From Mytilinidion resinicola (lineage: Eukaryota; Ascomycota; Dothideomycetes; Mytilinidiales; Mytilinidiaceae): DNA of 64,000 nt. The notes below the pieces were generated by a model. It worked only from the letters and a program-made list of their open reading frames with translations. It ran no database searches and had not been told where the DNA came from. A program made the position numbers and the translations under genes. This document shows, in pieces, positions 1 through 12,825 of the stretch (position 1 is the stretch's first letter; each line of letters starts with the position of its first letter). The DNA is taken from contig NW_022985443.1 of the NCBI RefSeq assembly GCF_010093595.1, positions 398,688 through 462,687 of the forward strand, given 5' to 3'.

Positions 1-357
1 CGCTGACGGCTCCTTTTCCACCCAGTGTTACAACCGCAAAATCGATGCTGTATGTGCCATCATGGGATGCGAATCCAGCGTCGACGGTTCCGCCTACTCC
101 GTCGATTGCTGCGATGCCTATGAAAAGGGTCTATACACGAGTTTATTAGAAATTGAGTCGCTTAGGGGGGGGGTTTCGGGAAGGGCCGGTACCTGCAGGG
201 CGACGCCATACTCGGTGTCGTCTTTGGCTGTCTCTAGCTGTTTGGTTGAAGTTTTGGCTTGGAAAGCGTGTTTGGTCTTGCGGCGGCGGAGTCCTTTGGC
301 TTGAGGTCTGAGAGGCAACGCGTCACCGGGGCTCAGGAGAGCACCATGCGACGACAT
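1..357 (-). CDS. Unidentified protein, 5' part, runs off the left edge
   Basis: The ATG at 357 is preceded by a CT-rich leader and a TATA-like TTATAA near 478-484, as expected of a promoter read leftward. The first open stretch starts MSSHGALLSP and carries a basic RRRKTKH cluster around residues 25-31, which could be a nuclear signal, before a stop at 118-120. A likely intron lies between about 192 and 118, with a CTAATAAAC branch-like site and a TAG acceptor. Beyond it only one frame stays open to the window edge (it begins GIAAIDGVGG). That frame does not join cleanly to the best donor (GTACCG at 192), so the junction is unresolved. The opposite strand of 2-118 is also open, cysteine-containing and has good codon bias, so the strand is not certain. 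Family unknown. Confidence 0.35.
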
Positions 358-893
358 GATTGAGATGGGAGGAAGGAGTTATCAGTTGTTTGGTGCAAGT
401 TCAACGATTGACAAGATCAGTGAGAAGTAATCAGAGTGAAGTCTATAGAATGTTAGGATGAGTTGGTGGGAGAGTGTCTTATAAGCGTGGGCTGCGCGAC
501 GTGGAGTAGTCGAGGCGGATTCTCGTATGATAATCACTCACGAGGAGGCTGAGACGGCGCGTGATCTGGCGTGGGAGGGCGGGCAATGATAAATGGAGCG
601 TCGCAGACACGGTGACTACTAATGAGTTGAGAGTGCGGTAGCATTGGTGTAAGGAATGCGGCGGTGCGCGGGGGAATGGCTTGAGGTCCGCGAGTGGCTA
701 TCGCACAAAGACTCACGTGTTGGAAGATGGCAGGGCTTGCCGGGTGGGCTGCCAAATCGAAGCGGTGAACACATGTGGCATTGGACGTGGATGGGCCTGG
801 TCCGGCGCAATGAGATACAATATCATGAGACTTTTCGTGACGTCGTTACACATCGCGGGCGATCAGGGATGTGCAGAACGTGGCAATCTTCGC

Positions 894-928
894 GGGCACA
901 CGGGCACACGGGCACACGGGCACACGGG
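894..928. repeat. Perfect 8-bp microsatellite (gggcacac)4.4
   Basis: Four complete copies of gggcacac followed by ggg, with no mismatch. It lies in non-genic DNA. Confidence 0.9.
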
Positions 929-1177
929 TAGCCTCGAGCTGAGACAATCCAGAGAGAGCGAACGAGAGGGCCTGCATGATGGAGGGTGACAAGCGACAGG
1001 ATAATTCACTGGGAATGCATAGGATGAGTGAATGGGATGTCTCGAGGAAATCTGGGGATCTCAGTAGGGCGCTTTGGGCTAGCTCGTGGCTGATTTTACG
1101 CATGGGGTCGTTGCGACCTGGCGAGGCACGCGGGCATGGAAAAGGTGGCACACTGATCCTAGAACAAGCTGTCTCGT

Positions 1178-1309
1178 GTGTACACCGGTCTGCCACTGCT
1201 TGGGTTGCTTCACTGTATTTTCAGGGATTCAAAGAAGATAGACGCTCTTCGCCTTGGGCTATGGGGAAATTTGTTGGAGCACTCCATGCAGTGGCAGACA
1301 GGTGTACAC
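1178..1309. repeat. Inverted repeat, 22-bp arms
   Basis: The arms are 1178-1199 and 1288-1309. The second is the reverse complement of the first with 21 of 22 positions matching, separated by 88 bases. No coding sequence flanks it, so its origin (a relic of a mobile element or a structured transcript) is unknown. Confidence 0.7.
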
Positions 1310-1677
1310 CCGGGCAGACAGCAGAGTACTTGACGAGTGTGCCACTTTTTTCGTGCCGGGTGTGCTGGCTTGGCAGGTGCAGTGGAACGCCAAACGAATC
1401 TCTCCCGCAAGCCAGCGTGGCGAGCATCGTCGCAGCACGGCATTGCAACCTCTCAGCGCGAGGACCGGCGCTTCTGTGTACTTCTAGAAGGCATGTCGAC
1501 ATACCATTGCCGACATGCACGGAAGACCCTTCACGAAATGAAACGCAATGCGTAGTTACTCGATATGATTTAATACGCAGTGCGTGGAAAGGTGGCCGGA
1601 ACGTTTTGAGACACTGTCGTGCGTCTAGTATCCTTCCGTCTAGCATCCTGTCCAGGCACAGCCGAGCAAGAACATAT

Positions 1678-1701
1678 GCGGCACAGCGGCACAGCGGCAC
1701 A
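1678..1701. repeat. 8-bp microsatellite (gcggcaca)3
   Basis: Three perfect tandem copies of gcggcaca. The unit resembles, but is not identical to, the 8-mer repeated at 894-928. Confidence 0.85.
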
Positions 1702-2589
1702 GGCAGTCCCAAGGCTCGCGATATCGGATCTGCATCCGATCCGACCGGTGACGACAAGGAACGGGCCGCCGCCACGAGGGATGCGCAGAGAGTTGTGTCG
1801 ACGTGTGCTGGTTTATGTTCTTTCATAGTGCCAGCCACGTTGCGCTCATCATGACTCGACGTGTTTGACGTTGTCAGCTGGAACTAAGGGCTGTGGAGCG
1901 ACGACGCGAACGGCGCCAGGTCCACCCATGGATGAAGCTGGCACGGGCTGCCTCTGAATAAGGCTGGCCGGGCGATTGGGAGCTGTTCCATGGGCCGATG
2001 CAGCGTGGCGGAGGGCAAGACAGACGCCCCTTCTCTGCCATGGGCGATGCACCGGCAGACAGATTCCCACTCTCGCCGTGGGCATCGTGGCCGACGGATG
2101 TGCACCCGCGGCCGACTCGTCGCCATGGTGTTGAGTTTCCCCGGCGCACCGAACCGGCGTAGCCGCAGCGCAAGGCCCACTTCTTTCGCCGTCCGTGCGT
2201 GACAGGCTGCGGTTGCGCCAGGTCCTCACAACTCTCTTCCTCTGCTGCTCCTGTCGTCCCGACCTCCGCTGCACCACCTTCACCACGCATCCCTAAACCA
2301 TCACCACCCCACCGCTTCCATCACCACCCCCATCGTCGCGCCTCTCCACGCCTCAGTCACGGCCGAGCTGCCTGCGACCCCCCTTCAGCCCTGCGCGACC
2401 ACCACCGCGCCGCACCGACCCTCCAGCCTGCTCTGCGCGAGCCCGCCGTGTCGCATTCTGCGCTGCGTCTTGCTTGACAATCCGGGCGCCCACCCCGTCG
2501 TGCCTAAACGCTCTCGGGACGCTACACCGCCGGTCGACCGCTACGCGAAACTCAACACCACCTCATCGCAAAACTCAACACCCGCAGCC

Positions 2590-5500
2590 ATGTACAACGC
2601 CCATGGCCGCATGGCCCCACAAGCGCCGAACCCGCGCCTCATTGACCTCCTCGACCAAATTCGCCAGGAGTTCGACCAGGAGGCGCGCAAGAGCACGGAA
2701 TACGAGGTTCAGAGTGAGTTTGTCTCGCGTACTTGCCGCATGTCGCTACCCAGCCCGGAGGCTGTCTACTGTGCCTTTCCGCCCGCTCTTTGAACATCGG
2801 CGGCCATAGCCTATCTTTGCCGAATCTGTCCTGAGCTTGTATTCGGAAGCGTGGTGATTTTGGCACTTGTTCGCACATTTCTCTCTGTCTTTACATTCGA
2901 CTTCTTGACATGAGCACCCAAGCCATTGCTGACAGAGTGATCGCGTCAATAGTTACAGGCCAGATCAATGAGGTCGAGTTGGTGCGAAGCAGGCTCTTGC
3001 AGCTTGAGCGCGATCATCAACAGATGAAGGCCAAGTAAGTAACACAATTCATCATGATTCGCTGCGCGATTCAAGCGAGACCAGACTTCTACATCTGGTC
3101 TGTTGCTGGAACACATGCCTTCTTGAGCTAGAAAAAGATAGCTGGAACCAAGTCTGACATCTTGTTGCAGATACGAGGATGATCTTGCACGTCTACAGCG
3201 AGAATTGGACAACCGCGGAGGCCCCAGCCAATCGTCACATCATCATGGCCCCTCTCAGCCACCCCCTCCCTCGATTGGCCATGGACCGAGCAATCTGTTC
3301 GGCGGCATCATGGCTGGCAGCGCTGCTCAAGGTGGCCCTGGCCTTGCTCCTCCTCCTCAGGAGCAGCCACAGCCACAAGGCCTTCCTCCCCATATGCCTC
3401 AAGGCCCACCCGGCCTCAACCCTGCACCAGGGCCGCCTTCTCACGCGCCCTTCGGAGGATACCAGCCTGCGCCTGCCGTCAATGGTAAGTGCCCAAGTTC
3501 TTATTAAACAAAGGAATTGGGGTGCAGCGATGGATCATCCACATGGTCGATGTGTTTTCGCTCAGAAATGAACATCTTGCTGATCATGACTTGCAGGTTA
3601 TGGGCAGGTGCCACCACCAACAGCCTCCCCGGGAGGAAAGCCTCGCCCTCGCGGACCCCCAGGACCTGCCACACCGCAGCAGAACTCAGCAGCGCCATAT
3701 CCTGGATCGCCCCAAGTACCTCGCCCGACGCCACCCCCCAATCAAAACCCTTCTCATTTCTCACAGCAAGCTGCGCAAAGCCTTCTCCAGAGCAACACGC
3801 TCGCGGACCTTGAGGTGGACCAGCTTCCACAAGAGTTTAAAAAAGAGGGCCAGGACTGGTTCGCAGTATTCAACCCCAAAATCCAGAGGAGACTCGATGT
3901 CGATCTGCTTCACAACCTTGTTCATGCGAGTGTCGTGTGCTGTGTGAGATTCAGCCACGACGGTAGATATGTTGCCACTGGTTGCAACCGCTCTGCTCAG
4001 ATTTACGAGGTGGAGACCGGCCAAGCCGTGGCCCATCTGCAAGACGGCAATCTCCCAGACGATGGAGACTTGTATATTCGAAGCGTCTGCTTCTCCCCCG
4101 ACGGGCTGTATTTGGCGACCGGAGCTGAGGACAAGATCATTAGGGTAAGCTCTCCTGCTCTCGCAGGTTGTGTACTTTGATCCCGAATGATTGCTAACAC
4201 GCCCTTAGGTTTGGGAGATTGCCACCCGCACAATCAGGCACCAGTTCATAGGCCACGAGCAAGACATCTACTCCTTGGACTTCTCCCGCAACGGGGAGTT
4301 CATCGCATCTGGCAGCGGCGACAGGACTGTCCGACTCTGGAACATCAGATCTAACCAACAGTCCCTCCAGCTTTCGATCGAAGACGGCGTTACGACCGTG
4401 GCCATTTCCCCAGACAATCGCTTCGTTGCTGCGGGCTCGCTCGACAAGAGCGTCCGTGTATGGGACGCCAATACCGGACGTCTCGTCGAGAGATTGGAAG
4501 GCGAACAAGGCCACAAGGACAGTGTCTACTCTGTTGCTTTCGCTCCTACAGGAGATAGGCTTGTCAGTGGAAGTTTGGACAAGACGATTAAAATGTGGGA
4601 GTTGACGACACAACCTCATATGATGCCCGGATCTGGACCTCGCGGCGGCAAGTGTCTCAGGACGTTCGAAGGACACAAGGTGAGCAGCAAGCGGCGTCTT
4701 AACCCCCCAAATGGGCCTAAACGGGCACCGAAGTGCGACAAATTACAAGACTGACGATGGACTGCTCTCTAGGACTTCGTACTGAGCGTTGCTCTCACAC
4801 CGCACGGCGAGTGGGTGCTTAGCGGCTCCAAGGACCGCGGCGTGCAATTCTGGGACCCCAACACCGGCGTTGCGCAGCTGATGTTGCAGGGCCACAAGAA
4901 CTCTGGTGAGTTTCATCAAGACGACTCCAATGCTCGACACCCCCGCGCGCCCGATAATACATCTCGGGCAACGCGACTGTTTGATACAGAGCTGACTTTG
5001 AGTCTGTAGTCATTTCGGTTGCTCCTAGCCCGACGGGCGGAGTATTTGCTACGGGCAGCGGCGACATGCGCGCCCGCATCTGGAGGTGAGTGAAAATATT
5101 TTCTGTTGTTGTCGAAAGTCGCGCATTTCTGCATAACCCACCCTTGATATTCCCTCCCCCAGACGCCATCCACGTGGGCAGGGCTCCCTCACCGTCTCGC
5201 CGTAAGTTCCGAGCGACGCGAATCCCACCTCTCCCACCGCCTCGCTGTCGAGCATCCATTCTGTTGATGCATGCTCGACGGGCTTGGCCCTGGAGAGTGT
5301 CTCAGCCCCCACCCGAGTCCTCGCAGCACGCCATCGGCGCAACCCCCACGCACGGCTGGTCGGAGGTGTGGGTGGCGTGTGCTCAGAGCTGCGTTGTGGC
5401 GCGGGAGGCCCCCGGCGTGTGGCATGCAAGATGGAATCTCGCGTCAAGCTTTTGCTTCCCCTCACTGCGCTATCCATGCACGCCGTCGCCAGCCCACCCT

Positions 5501-5701
5501 GTCGGATCATGCGTCACAACCCCAACCCACCACCCTCGTCTTCCCTCGTCGCGTCCCACACCTCCACCATCACCGCCCTCGTCATGCTTTCTTCCACCTC
5601 ACCATTCCCCGCCCGCCGGCGCCTACCTGCTTCCCGCCCAATGGGAGCTCAACCCGCTGACTCTGCTGCACAGGTATGGCGCGTACAACGGCCCCTCATA
5701 G
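2590..5701 (+). CDS. rcoA: Transcriptional corepressor Tup1/RcoA, WD40
   Basis: Exons 2590-2713, 2959-3034, 3171-3484, 3597-4144, 4209-4679, 4773-4905, 5010-5085 and 5674-5701 give 589 aa. The N-terminus ([10 protein letters not shown]..., then [15 protein letters not shown]) is the Tup1 tetramerisation and Ssn6-binding helix, spread over exons 1-3. Residues about 85-240 are a Pro/Gln/Gly-rich linker (exons 3-4). The C-terminal half is a WD40 propeller with typical blade ends such as [27 protein letters not shown] and DMRARIWR. Known role of the family: a nuclear corepressor recruited by DNA-binding proteins, acting with Ssn6/CycH; the filamentous-fungal orthologue controls growth, conidiation and metabolism. 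The start is chosen because the conserved N-terminus begins there; upstream in-frame codons are not conserved. The last intron (5086-5673, 588 nt) is unusually long and holds a possible 39-nt cassette exon. Confidence 0.95.
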
Positions 5702-8700
5702 GCTCTCGTCGACAAACGCAAATGGTTTCCACCGATGTGTGCGGCAGATATGTCACCGCATGGCGGAGACTGGCTGGCTTGCAGGAGCGGGTTTCGCTGC
5801 TGGTTTCGCTAGTTCAGATCCGGTGGGATCATGGCTAGTAAGATTGCGCTAGTGCTGGGGTTTTTTTGGGGCACCCGATATCGTTTTGTGACGGATTGGG
5901 CATTTCCTTGCGGAACCTTGGTTCACGTGAGTGTAATGAGGATGGATTTATGGAAAGCATCTTTTTTTCGGAGGGGTGAGTCCAGGGTGTTTTCTGCATC
6001 GAACCGATGAAAGTGAGAGAGGGGTGTGGTGGGTTGCAGGCTGGCGGGTCGTGATTGGCGATGAGATTCGCGCGCCCCGGGTTTGGGGTCTGGATCTCTC
6101 GAAAACCTGGACGATCGGATTGGTAGGAGCGCCGAGCTGCTGGTTGTTTTTTTTTTTTTTTTCGTGGTTCTCGAATCAGAGACCTTCTGCAGGGCAATTT
6201 TTTCGGTATGTTCGGCAAACGATATGTGTTCTGGATGGATCGAATGAGGGCTGATTGGTGGGGTGGGGTGGAATGGATGGATGGCGTATGGGTGTGATGA
6301 AGGGCATTTTCGATAGTTATAGGTATTCCCAATGAAAACTTGTGTTTGGTATGTGCGTGCTTGTTGCGAGCAGTGAGGATTTTGGAAAGATCTGCGGATG
6401 ACTGGTGAGCAATTCTTCGTCGCTGTCTTTCTGCCGCCGCGTGTTGAGGAGGAGGTTTGATTGGACGAAGGGATCCTTTTAGTTTTTTCGGAGCAGTTCC
6501 GAATGGCTAGAGTTCTTTGTTCGTGCTTGTCTTCGCAGAACGGTAGACCTTTTTCAAGAGCTTTGGGGGAGAAGAAATCGCTCATTGCGTAGACACCCGC
6601 TCAGTCTGTGTTTTTTTGCAGGACTTCAAAAGGTTTTTCGTCCATCTTTTTCTTCCCAAAGTAAGGAGACACAGGGTGAAAGGGGGCATCACGCCTTTGG
6701 TAGAGTTTAGACCTAATTGCAAAAGAGACGCTCTCCGTCTATATTTTTTTGCGAAAGCGTTTATGCTTTAGTTTAAAAGGGGGGTTAGGTATAGAGACGT
6801 TCTCGGTTTTTGTTCTTGCCAAAGCACGGAGAGCGTAAAATAGGCGGAGCTGAAGGTGCTTCGCGCTTTTAGCAGTAATAAAATACAATAGTAACTGCGC
6901 TCTTGGTCTATGGTTTTGCGGAAGCGCCTACACTTTCACTACAAGTAGTTCTACTAGTGTGGATAGTTTTGCAGGTTCTTCTTCTAGACGTCAAGTCACT
7001 AGGGGCGGACGGGAGAGTAAGAGGGGAAAGGATGGTCTATGTTTCCGTGGAAGAGTATACATTTTTGCAAGATCTTCTCCCGCCTGTAGGAGGGGAAAAA
7101 CTTGTCCGTTCTTCCTGTAGGTGCTAAGGGCGGTAGATCAGAGTCGAGGGGAGCAGTACTTAGACACCTTCGGAAGAAACCGTTCCTCTGATAATAAGCC
7201 TCTTTTCTGTACTCTCTTTGAAAGCCTTTTCGCATATATTCCTTGATGGGTATGACCTCCTATTTCAGTAGGAGTCTGGAATGCGTCTCTAGTACTCCTG
7301 AACAACGGTCTAGGTGAGACGAGTATCGCTTGCGGTGGTTCGACGGGCAGCGAGGAGGGTGGGTAGGACGTTCGTCACGTCGTCGTCACTATCGTCACTA
7401 CCACTCCCCCACCCCGCCAAACTGATGGTAATGGTCGCTGGTATTCTTGTTGTGAATGATGCCGATCGATACTGAGGCGACGCGAATACACTAAAGAGTT
7501 CAGTGAATGAACAGAAGGCAGAGATGGTGCGGCAGAAGAATTGTTAGCATGCATGAATTGATGAACCACTCTATCACGCCGTATATATCAGCGAACCCAC
7601 TTGTGAACATCTTTGAATATCGATACTGTTTAGACGCCTAGTAGACACGCAGAGGCGATCTTTTTATTCGACGACAAAGATGACCCCAGGGCGGTTCGGA
7701 AGTCTCTCGGAGGATGGAGACGGCAAGTTCTATAACACGCCGACTCAAAAACGTGGAAGCTCAATAGTTTTGGCTAGGGCTAGGGCGGTATGAGTTTGTG
7801 ATATCTACGGGTTGAATTTCCTCGAGTGCTGCGCTTACGGCGGTGGTTCCTTGAGGCGATGTCGTAGAATAGCTAATCAATTCCGTGTATTCGTTAGTTG
7901 TTGCGAATGTAGAGATGGAGGATGCGAAACATTATTGAGTAACTGTCTCGACCGCAAGTGGTCGATGGATGAGGTATGAAAGCCACGAAGCCATTTGTAG
8001 TAGTGACACCGAGTAGATACCCGTGATATGGCGTGGGATTGTGGCTTGAAGACGTTCCGCTGATCTGGCTCTGCGGCTGGAAACGTCTCCCGACATCGTG
8101 GATTGGCGTTCTCGTGTATCTTGTAAGTCTCTGTGCAAATTGCGTCCCCGTATGTCGTTTTTGGATGTTGATAGGTTATGCCTTTGTGATTCGATATAAG
8201 GTTCTCGGAACGATCAGCCACCGGGAGAAGCACGTCAGGTCTCAGTTAGGAGCTACCTATATGGAAACCCCATTCAGGCAAGCTTGAAAGGAATTAATGA
8301 TGGCATAAGATCGCTCATGGGGGTGAGGATTCTAAATTTGTGGAATCGTGTGGAATAGGAGTTGTAATTTCGGCGCGGTAGCCTGATGAGAATCAGGCTG
8401 GACGGCCGGGCTGAACTTCGAATACTCTCACAATGAAATACTCCAGAAAAGTGCACTGGCGGAAATGAAAACGACTTCAGTTTGGAAACCAAATAGACGA
8501 TGCTTTCAAGGGAGCTGTCCTTCGCTCAATGGATTGCGTCCATCGCACTGCGTTGCTCAACAGTGGCTGGGCCAATAAGCAGCAGCGGATGCCCTCTGTT
8601 GGGGGTGTGATTGGAGCAGATGATACATGCATCCTCATCCCAGGAGAGGAGTGGGGTTGCGTACCGTCGATTGGCCCCAAATGAGTGACGAAATTACCTT

Positions 8701-11700
8701 CGCTGTCCCTGCTCCAAACGGTATTAGCTCCAATTGTGCAGTGGCGCCGCGGCTTACCGACGGCACAAGGAGATCAGTTACGAGTCCGGGGAGGACTAGG
8801 AAAATAGGCGTCGGGGAAGCGTGGCCCGTAGATCGCGGATCATTCTGTGGCAGGTCATCCATGCGCGGACCCTGGTGTTCTGGTTCGGATTCCTCTTTTG
8901 GGATTGATGTGGTGAATGAGGCGTGCAGCACTATTCCGCCTCAACCGCCTCGCTCGACTCGCGGGGGTGCGTGGGGTCTGGCCTGTGCTCCATAATGAGT
9001 GCGAGCGAGGGAGCAGCGTCTTAGCGAGGAGACAGTGCCAGGATGCACACGCGTGGGATTGGCAAGTGTTTCATCAGAGGAAGCGGAGAGCAAGCAGCGC
9101 GTTGAGACGTGATGGTGTTGAATCTGCAGCAGAGACGGGAACTGTTGCAAGGCAGTCCCGACCTGTCACTTGAGCTAGGACCTTTGTGGATCTCCCGGAG
9201 CTTGGCTGCCCTTCGTCACATCACCAATCACCAGCCACCAACCGAATGCATCGCAGCTACTTGACATTGCAGCGTGCTCAAGAGACGAACCCTGACGGTC
9301 AGCGGCCATATGAGAGCAAGTCGGATGCAGCCCCAGCACCACTATTTTAGAACTCTGGGGCTCGTGTAACAACTGACGAAGACAAGGGCATAGGACAGGG
9401 TGAAGACGCTGGGATTCAGCGTGCCCGTCAGCCCATTGCAACCCTCGCCTTCATCGCTTCACATCCCGGTCGCCGCGCTGCTTGTCCGTCTCCGTCCATA
9501 CTCGCGACCTCATCGTCTAGACAGTCCTCCGAAGGAGGCTGCTTTGGTTGGGCACTAGCGCTCCTCAACTCTCCTTCATTATGGCCTCCTTTCTGTTCTC
9601 CCCTGCTCGTCGTCTCAGTCTACTGCAGGTCCCCAGCTCTGGACGTGTACCCAGCATCCCCGGCGGCCTTTTGCATAATCGAGACGTTCAACTGGGAACG
9701 GATCTCGCCGCCGATCCCCTCACCATCAAAGGAAGCCTCGTCTTCCATCCCCTGGGACGCACGCTGTTGGTAGAGAGTCGTGAGGCCGAGATCTACGACC
9801 AACCTCCACCATCCGGAGGTCGAAGGTCGCAAGGTATCGCCTCGGAGATCCGGCCGCCCCTGGAGCATCGTAACCAAGATATGGGCGAGATTCAAGCCAG
9901 GGTGTACATCACGACCTCAGCTTTCTGTGGTTGCAGCGGCATGGCGGCCTCACCACTTGCAAGCCCCCTTGAAGGTCGAGATCTAGGAAAGAGGTTCGGC
10001 TCTCCAGGACAGCGACATAGCCCTGATCGTGCGGCCATTCCACCCTGGCCAGACTTGATTACAGTCAGAGTCTACTGCAGCCATATCCATTCCAAGCCAT
10101 GATGTTGCCCGTCTTGGACGAGAGTCATGGATCCTGGCTTCGGGGCAGACGGGTACGAGGGTTGAAACCATGTCTTCACGATCTACGCGAAGACACTGCA
10201 TGATCGGGTTATGTCTTTTTCTGGTACCAGGGACAGGAAGGAATGCGTTCGAGAAGCTACCTCTTCCCGGTACAGTGCCAGCCGCATCGAGATGGCACTG
10301 ACCACTGTTAGATCGATGCAGTACAAGGACATGGACATAATTGACGGGGTCTGTAAGGATTCGCAAAAGAAATGTCCGACAGGATGTACGAAGCCGTCTC
10401 TTTTCAGAGCCCCGAAAAGATGTACGAACGAGAAGAGACGAGAAGCAAGGGAGATTGTCACTGTACTTGGCGTCGGAGTGGCCGGCCGACTCCGAGTCGG
10501 GGATGAGGAAACCAAGATTCGGGAGCTCTCGCGAAGCCTCGTGGATCTGGAGGCGCTGCCACTCCACTGCAATGGGTCAACGTCGACATTATCGTGGCGA
10601 CAGGGTAAGGCGACCTGGACAGAGGCATGCAGGACCACAATCTCTCGCTGAAGCGGCAGTGGGGACGACAATCGGCCAGGGTGCGAGGCTACTGTGCCAA
10701 AAGAGGGGGTTAATAGAGGCAGAAGCGGCAGGCGTCCGGAGCGCCAGGGAGGGCGTAAACAGGGTGCGAGGTGGTGGTGAGCGCCCGCCCCCAGCGCCTA
10801 TCACACTGTCCACCAGGGCGTTCGCTCTCTCACGACATACGCCATCCAGAGACGCCGGGTGAGGAGGCCGGCACGCCGTGGTGTTGGCGGCACGGCAGCC
10901 GTATGTCTCTCTCGTGACGTCCCGAGTTCGCGGGACTCGGCTGGCTCCGCAGTGCCCAGGAGCGTCTTGAGCGGAGAGTGGGCGCTGATAGGCCATGGCA
11001 GCGAAATACGCACAACTAAGGGGTTTTATTCAAGCTGCACAGATAGCAGAGCAGTCAGAGCGCGGCCCTGGCTGTCCCCCAGGCCGCGCCCCGGAACCTT
11101 ACCAGTGCTGCGGGATGATGCCTGCGGCAGAAGCGCATGTCGCCCACACAACCTCACCACATTGCAGCAGCGAGAGCAAAGAGACATTGATGCAGCTCTC
11201 CCGGCCTATGACGCTTGCCGCCCATCTTCTAGCCGCGAGTGGGCCTGGCCCCGTTCCCTCAGCTGCGCGCCCGCCCGGCCGCGCTGCAGGACTCAAGGGA
11301 TGAGCAGCAGGAGGTGGAGTTTTGGGCAGTGAGAGGGGCTGCAGGTACGTTGGGAGCGGGTGTTTGCATCTCAGTCGATTGTGTGCATCGTGGGAGGGCA
11401 TGAGGGGGAGTTTGTTTTGGCCGCGAGAGCCGCCTGGGTGGTTCCCGGGGAGCTGGGCGTGTGGAGAGGATGAATTGGCCACGATCCGTGCCGGAGTGCA
11501 TCGCCAGACCGGGCATCTCCTTTTCGGGCCTCGCGCCGGAACCGTCCTTCATCCACCCCATTACCTAACCCCAAATACGTACGCACACCACACCACGACC
11601 ACGTCTGGAGCCTGAGCGGTGGACCTCCTCTTTCGAGCCCCAAGCGGGCGCCCAACTGCTCTGTCTGGGGGCGCGTTTTCCCACCTCGCCCACGTGCACC

Positions 11701-12825
11701 TCCGCACTGTATCGCCTGCAGCGGTACACCTGGCGGCCGCTGTGCGAGGACGGCAAGCCGCAAGCGATGCGATGCCGGGATTCCTCCACCCCTCGACGCG
11801 CTGAGGAGATCGCCACGACCCAGTCCCACGGCGGGCGAGGGAGGCGCGGCAAGAGTGACAGCGACGCCGCCAGCACGATAGAGGCACGAGAGGCTGGTGC
11901 CGTCTCTCCCTGCTCCCCGGCCGCTACGGGCGTGCGTGGCGGGATCCTGCGACTCCAGGGCACCGCGATGCTCCTCACCGAGATGCCCGCGCTCCTCCCA
12001 GCGCCAAGACGTATTCCATCGCTGCAGCACGGCTCTGGCCTCGTCAGAAGTGCTCATGAGCGGAGGTCTTTGACATCGGCGACCAAACCCCGGCCACTGC
12101 TCTGCCGACTCTTCGCCCTCAGCGTGGTTGGGCGCCACCGGACGACGTGCTCTGCACCCCCACACCGCGACCACACACGGCGGCGTCTGCTCTGAGACTC
12201 GCCCTGGACAGGCCCGCGCAGGCCGCAAGCCACCTTCCCGGCCCGTTCAGCACGACTGGCGCAAGGGCCCCCAGTGCATATCGCCGCCCAGCGCTCCCGA
12301 TGATGGACCACGGCGAGGATCTGAAGGCGCACCCGCAGCCCCGTCCTCTCGCCGTGCCTTTCCCAGAGCGTCGACAGCACGCCGAGCGCCTTGCGCAGCC
12401 TTCTGCACCAGCTGCATGTCCGAGCGCGCCCTGACGCAGCGCGAAAGGGCCTCGATCCCCGTGCGCTCCTACTGCCCTAGCTCGACCAGACCATGCTCCC
12501 CACGTCTCTCCCACACAGACTGTGCTGTATCGCTTGCTCATCTATATGTATGCTATCTCTCCAACCACGCCCCCGGGCCCAGACAAGCTCTGCTGCAGAT
12601 TCTCACTCCCTCATGACCATTTTGCTCCCACGCCATCTTGCATATTACCTCTGTCCATCATCTACTTAGTCTTCTCCACACTACGCCGCTCCTGCATATC
12701 CGCACCTACCGTCTCCCGGCTCCGCCCTTGCGCCTCTTCTATTGCCGCATCTCTCACTCTGCTACTGCACCCCGTCTGCTAGCATATATCTGTAGTGTTT
12801 CCAAACATTTAGCCCTTACTCTACA
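5702..12825. other. Gene desert of 7.1 kb upstream of the C2H2 regulator
   Basis: No ORF here has a recognisable domain. 5702-6700 is the T-rich Tup1 3' flank, with a 17-T run near 6145-6161. 6700-7260 is AT-rich with degenerate short repeats. A frame at 9548-10102 (+, 184 codons; in-frame ATG at 9581 gives MASFLFSPARR) has a plausible CT-rich leader but an opposing frame is open too. 10600-12500 is GC-rich, so long chance frames (for example 11371-12228 minus) occur. 12500-12825 is CT-rich with a TATA-like catatat at 12783 and is the likely leader of the C2H2 gene. A long regulatory region or non-coding transcripts are possible but not shown. Confidence 0.55.

Larger units (their letters stand above)
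358..2589. other. Gene-poor intergenic region
   Basis: No gene is convincing here. A 292-codon plus-strand frame at 976-1854 has no recognisable domain and no coding-like composition, and several overlapping frames are open in the same GC-rich DNA. The last 400 bases (about 2200-2589) are CT- and CACC-rich and look like the promoter and leader of the downstream Tup1 gene. Short repeats are listed separately. Confidence 0.6.

Noticed and set aside
976..1854. 292-codon plus-strand ORF upstream of Tup1
   Set aside because: No domain, unusual composition (many Arg, Cys, Trp), competing frames of 205 codons on the opposite strand, and no promoter-like leader.
9548..10102. 184-codon plus-strand ORF with a CT-rich leader
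   Set aside because: No recognisable domain and no splice structure extending it; mentioned only under the gene desert.
11371..12228. 285-codon minus-strand ORF
   Set aside because: Lies in very GC-rich DNA where all frames are open; sequence is Arg/Gly/Pro low-complexity with no family resemblance.
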